Below, one piece after another: positions 5,101 through 5,849 of a DNA stretch of 5,849 nt. A program made the translations under genes and the position numbers. This stretch comes from CAZTDP01 sp964612565 (lineage in GTDB: Bacteria > Patescibacteriota > WWE3 > UBA101185 > UBA10185): positions 1 to 5,849 of the forward strand of contig CAZTDP010000023.1 of the NCBI GenBank assembly GCA_964612565.1. Reading direction: 5' to 3'. Each line of letters begins with the position of its first letter. The first letter of the stretch is position 1. Below the pieces are notes generated by a model, which was given only the letters and a program-made list of their open reading frames with translations, searched no databases and was not told the DNA's origin.

Positions 5101-5435
5101 TATTAGAGGATTTAAAGCACAAAGTTATTGAGTTTCAAAAATCCGGCGATGCCTTGCGCCTCGATGTGTTGAGGTACCTTCTTGCGCAGGTTCAAAACAA
5201 AGAAATTGAGTTAAGGGCTCAGCAAAAACCCATAACCGATGAAGATGTTTTTAAGTTAATTAGAAAGCAAATAAAAAACCGCAAAGAGGCAATTGAGCTT
5301 TACGAAAAAGCCGGTCGTACCGACCTTTTAGAAAAAGAAAACAAAGAATTGGGTGTATATATGGAATTTGCGGCTCTGTTTCCGTTTGAATTAAATCCCG
5401 TTATCCCTCAGCAATTTCAAAAAAAAGCTAACTGA
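5097..5435 (+). CDS. yqeY: GatB/YqeY domain protein, shortened
   Basis: YqeY proteins resemble the tail domain of the GatB subunit of tRNA-dependent amidotransferase and are thought to bind tRNA or act near translation; their precise role is not settled. The match covers the helical N-terminal part: LRLDVLRYLLAQVQNKEIE at about 20-38, PITDEDVFKLIRKQIKNRKEAIELYEKAGRTDLLEKE at 45-81, then KELGVYMEFAALFPFEL, equivalent to the usual ELxILxxYLPxQL segment. The protein then stops at 112 residues, whereas full YqeY is about 148, so the C-terminal tail domain that ends GKLVNxLVK in others is missing. The gene overlaps rpsU by 4 bases (ATGA) and ends one base into ybeY (TGATG), so coupled translation is likely. 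rpsU next to yqeY is a common bacterial pairing. Confidence 0.88.
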   Translation: MILEDLKHKVIEFQKSGDALRLDVLRYLLAQVQNKEIELRAQQKPITDEDVFKLIRKQIKNRKEAIELYEKAGRTDLLEKENKELGVYMEFAALFPFELNPVIPQQFQKKAN

Positions 5436-5806
5436 TGATGGCCAAGAAAGTTGTAAAAAACCCAAAAACAGTTAAACCCTTAGCCGCTCCTAACACTTAT
5501 ATCTCCGTTTCGATTGTAAGCGACACCGAAATTCGCCAATTAAACAAAGACTACTTGGATCGCGACTATCCCACGGATGTTCTTTCCTTTTCAATAAATG
5601 AAGTTCAGGACAACGGAGGTTTATATTTAGGTGATGTTGTTGTAAACAGAGAGCAGGCACAAAGGCAGGCTTCGGACTACGGAAACGATTTAGAGCACGA
5701 AATTTCCGAACTTGTAGCTCACGGCGTTTTACATTTGTTGGGTGTCCACCATCCCGACGATGATGATCATTCCATTCACGGTATTAAATTAAAATCTCAA
5801 GAATGA
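5435..5806 (+). CDS. ybeY: endoribonuclease YbeY, short N-terminus
   Basis: YbeY is a zinc-dependent single-strand endoribonuclease for 16S rRNA 3'-end maturation and ribosome quality control. The zinc motif H-x3-H-x5-H is present as HGVLHLLGVHH, with His96, His100 and His106. LNKDYLDRDYPTDVLSF at about 36-52, carrying the conserved Arg43, and LGDVVVNREQA at 65-75 are also typical. At 123 residues it lacks roughly 30 N-terminal residues (the first strand and helix) of usual homologues near 150; its start region is a Lys-rich segment, KKVVKNPKTVK. The tail after the zinc motif is Asp/His-rich (HPDDDDHSIH). Tandem ATGs at 5435 and 5438 can both serve as start; the first overlaps the yqeY stop. 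pth overlaps its own stop. Catalytic parts look complete. Confidence 0.93.
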   Translation: MMAKKVVKNPKTVKPLAAPNTYISVSIVSDTEIRQLNKDYLDRDYPTDVLSFSINEVQDNGGLYLGDVVVNREQAQRQASDYGNDLEHEISELVAHGVLHLLGVHHPDDDDHSIHGIKLKSQE

Positions 5807-5849
5807 AATTAATAGTTGGACTTGGAAATCCGGGCGATCAATATAAAAA
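5803..5849 (+). CDS. pth: peptidyl-tRNA hydrolase, N-terminal fragment (cut by window end)
   Basis: The first 15 codons give MKLIVGLGNPGDQYK, the diagnostic N-terminus of bacterial Pth (KLIVGLGNPG-x-x-Y, with the conserved Asn that binds the peptidyl-tRNA end). The enzyme frees tRNA from prematurely released peptidyl-tRNA, fitting the translation theme of this operon. The ATG overlaps the ybeY stop by 4 bases (ATGA) and there is no separate Shine-Dalgarno, so coupling is likely. The rest lies outside the window, so intactness cannot be judged. Confidence 0.92.
   Translation, partial: MKLIVGLGNPGDQYK

Noticed and set aside
61..5820. AATAGTTGGA at 61-70 and again at 5811-5820 as terminal repeats
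   Set aside because: One copy lies in the coding sequence for the Pth start and the other in an unrelated gene; a 10-base match without flanking similarity is chance.

Overview
This window is chromosomal DNA from a bacterium with small, lysine-rich, compact proteins and AT-rich spacers. The best guess is a Candidate Phyla Radiation (Patescibacteria) genome, perhaps of the Katanobacteria or Microgenomates type, but the lineage is inferred from style and gene order, not from a marker. Several genes end naturally at TGA (tsf, rpsU, yqeY, ybeY), so TGA is a true stop. That argues against the recoded Gracilibacteria and Absconditabacteria.

Layout, all genes on the + strand. Positions 1-1045 hold the end of an unidentified gene and an overlapping gene for a PilX-like, pilin-type surface protein. 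Positions 1046-1285 are a spacer with several mutually competing hairpins, one of them terminator-like, leading into rpsB. Positions 1286-3356 are the translation block rpsB-tsf-frr (ribosomal protein uS2, elongation factor Ts, ribosome recycling factor), followed by rseP (site-2 intramembrane protease) at 3404-4564. pyrH, which usually sits between tsf and frr, is missing, as are uppS, cdsA and dxr, which often sit between frr and rseP. Positions 4565-4908 are a 344-base gene-free leader with a good promoter candidate, several stem-loops and a perfect 7-base Shine-Dalgarno sequence separated from the rpsU start by a hairpin. Positions 4909-5849 are a tightly overlapping set, rpsU-yqeY-ybeY-pth (ribosomal protein bS21, a GatB/YqeY-type protein, the rRNA-processing endoribonuclease, and peptidyl-tRNA hydrolase, the last cut by the window end).

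Almost every gene from 1286 onward serves translation: small-subunit proteins, elongation, recycling, rRNA maturation and rescue of peptidyl-tRNA. Several products are shorter than their families (EF-Ts 153 aa, YqeY 112 aa, YbeY 123 aa), while uS2 is longer because of a charged tail of about 100 residues.

The most interesting part is non-coding. In the rpsU leader, GGAGGTG lies 55 bases before the ATG and has no other usable start codon. A two-part hairpin capped by GCGA fills the gap and, when folded, would bring the Shine-Dalgarno to about 11 bases from the ATG. The rpsB leader looks like an attenuator with a possible antiterminator pairing. No CRISPR array, insertion sequence, tRNA or rRNA was seen.
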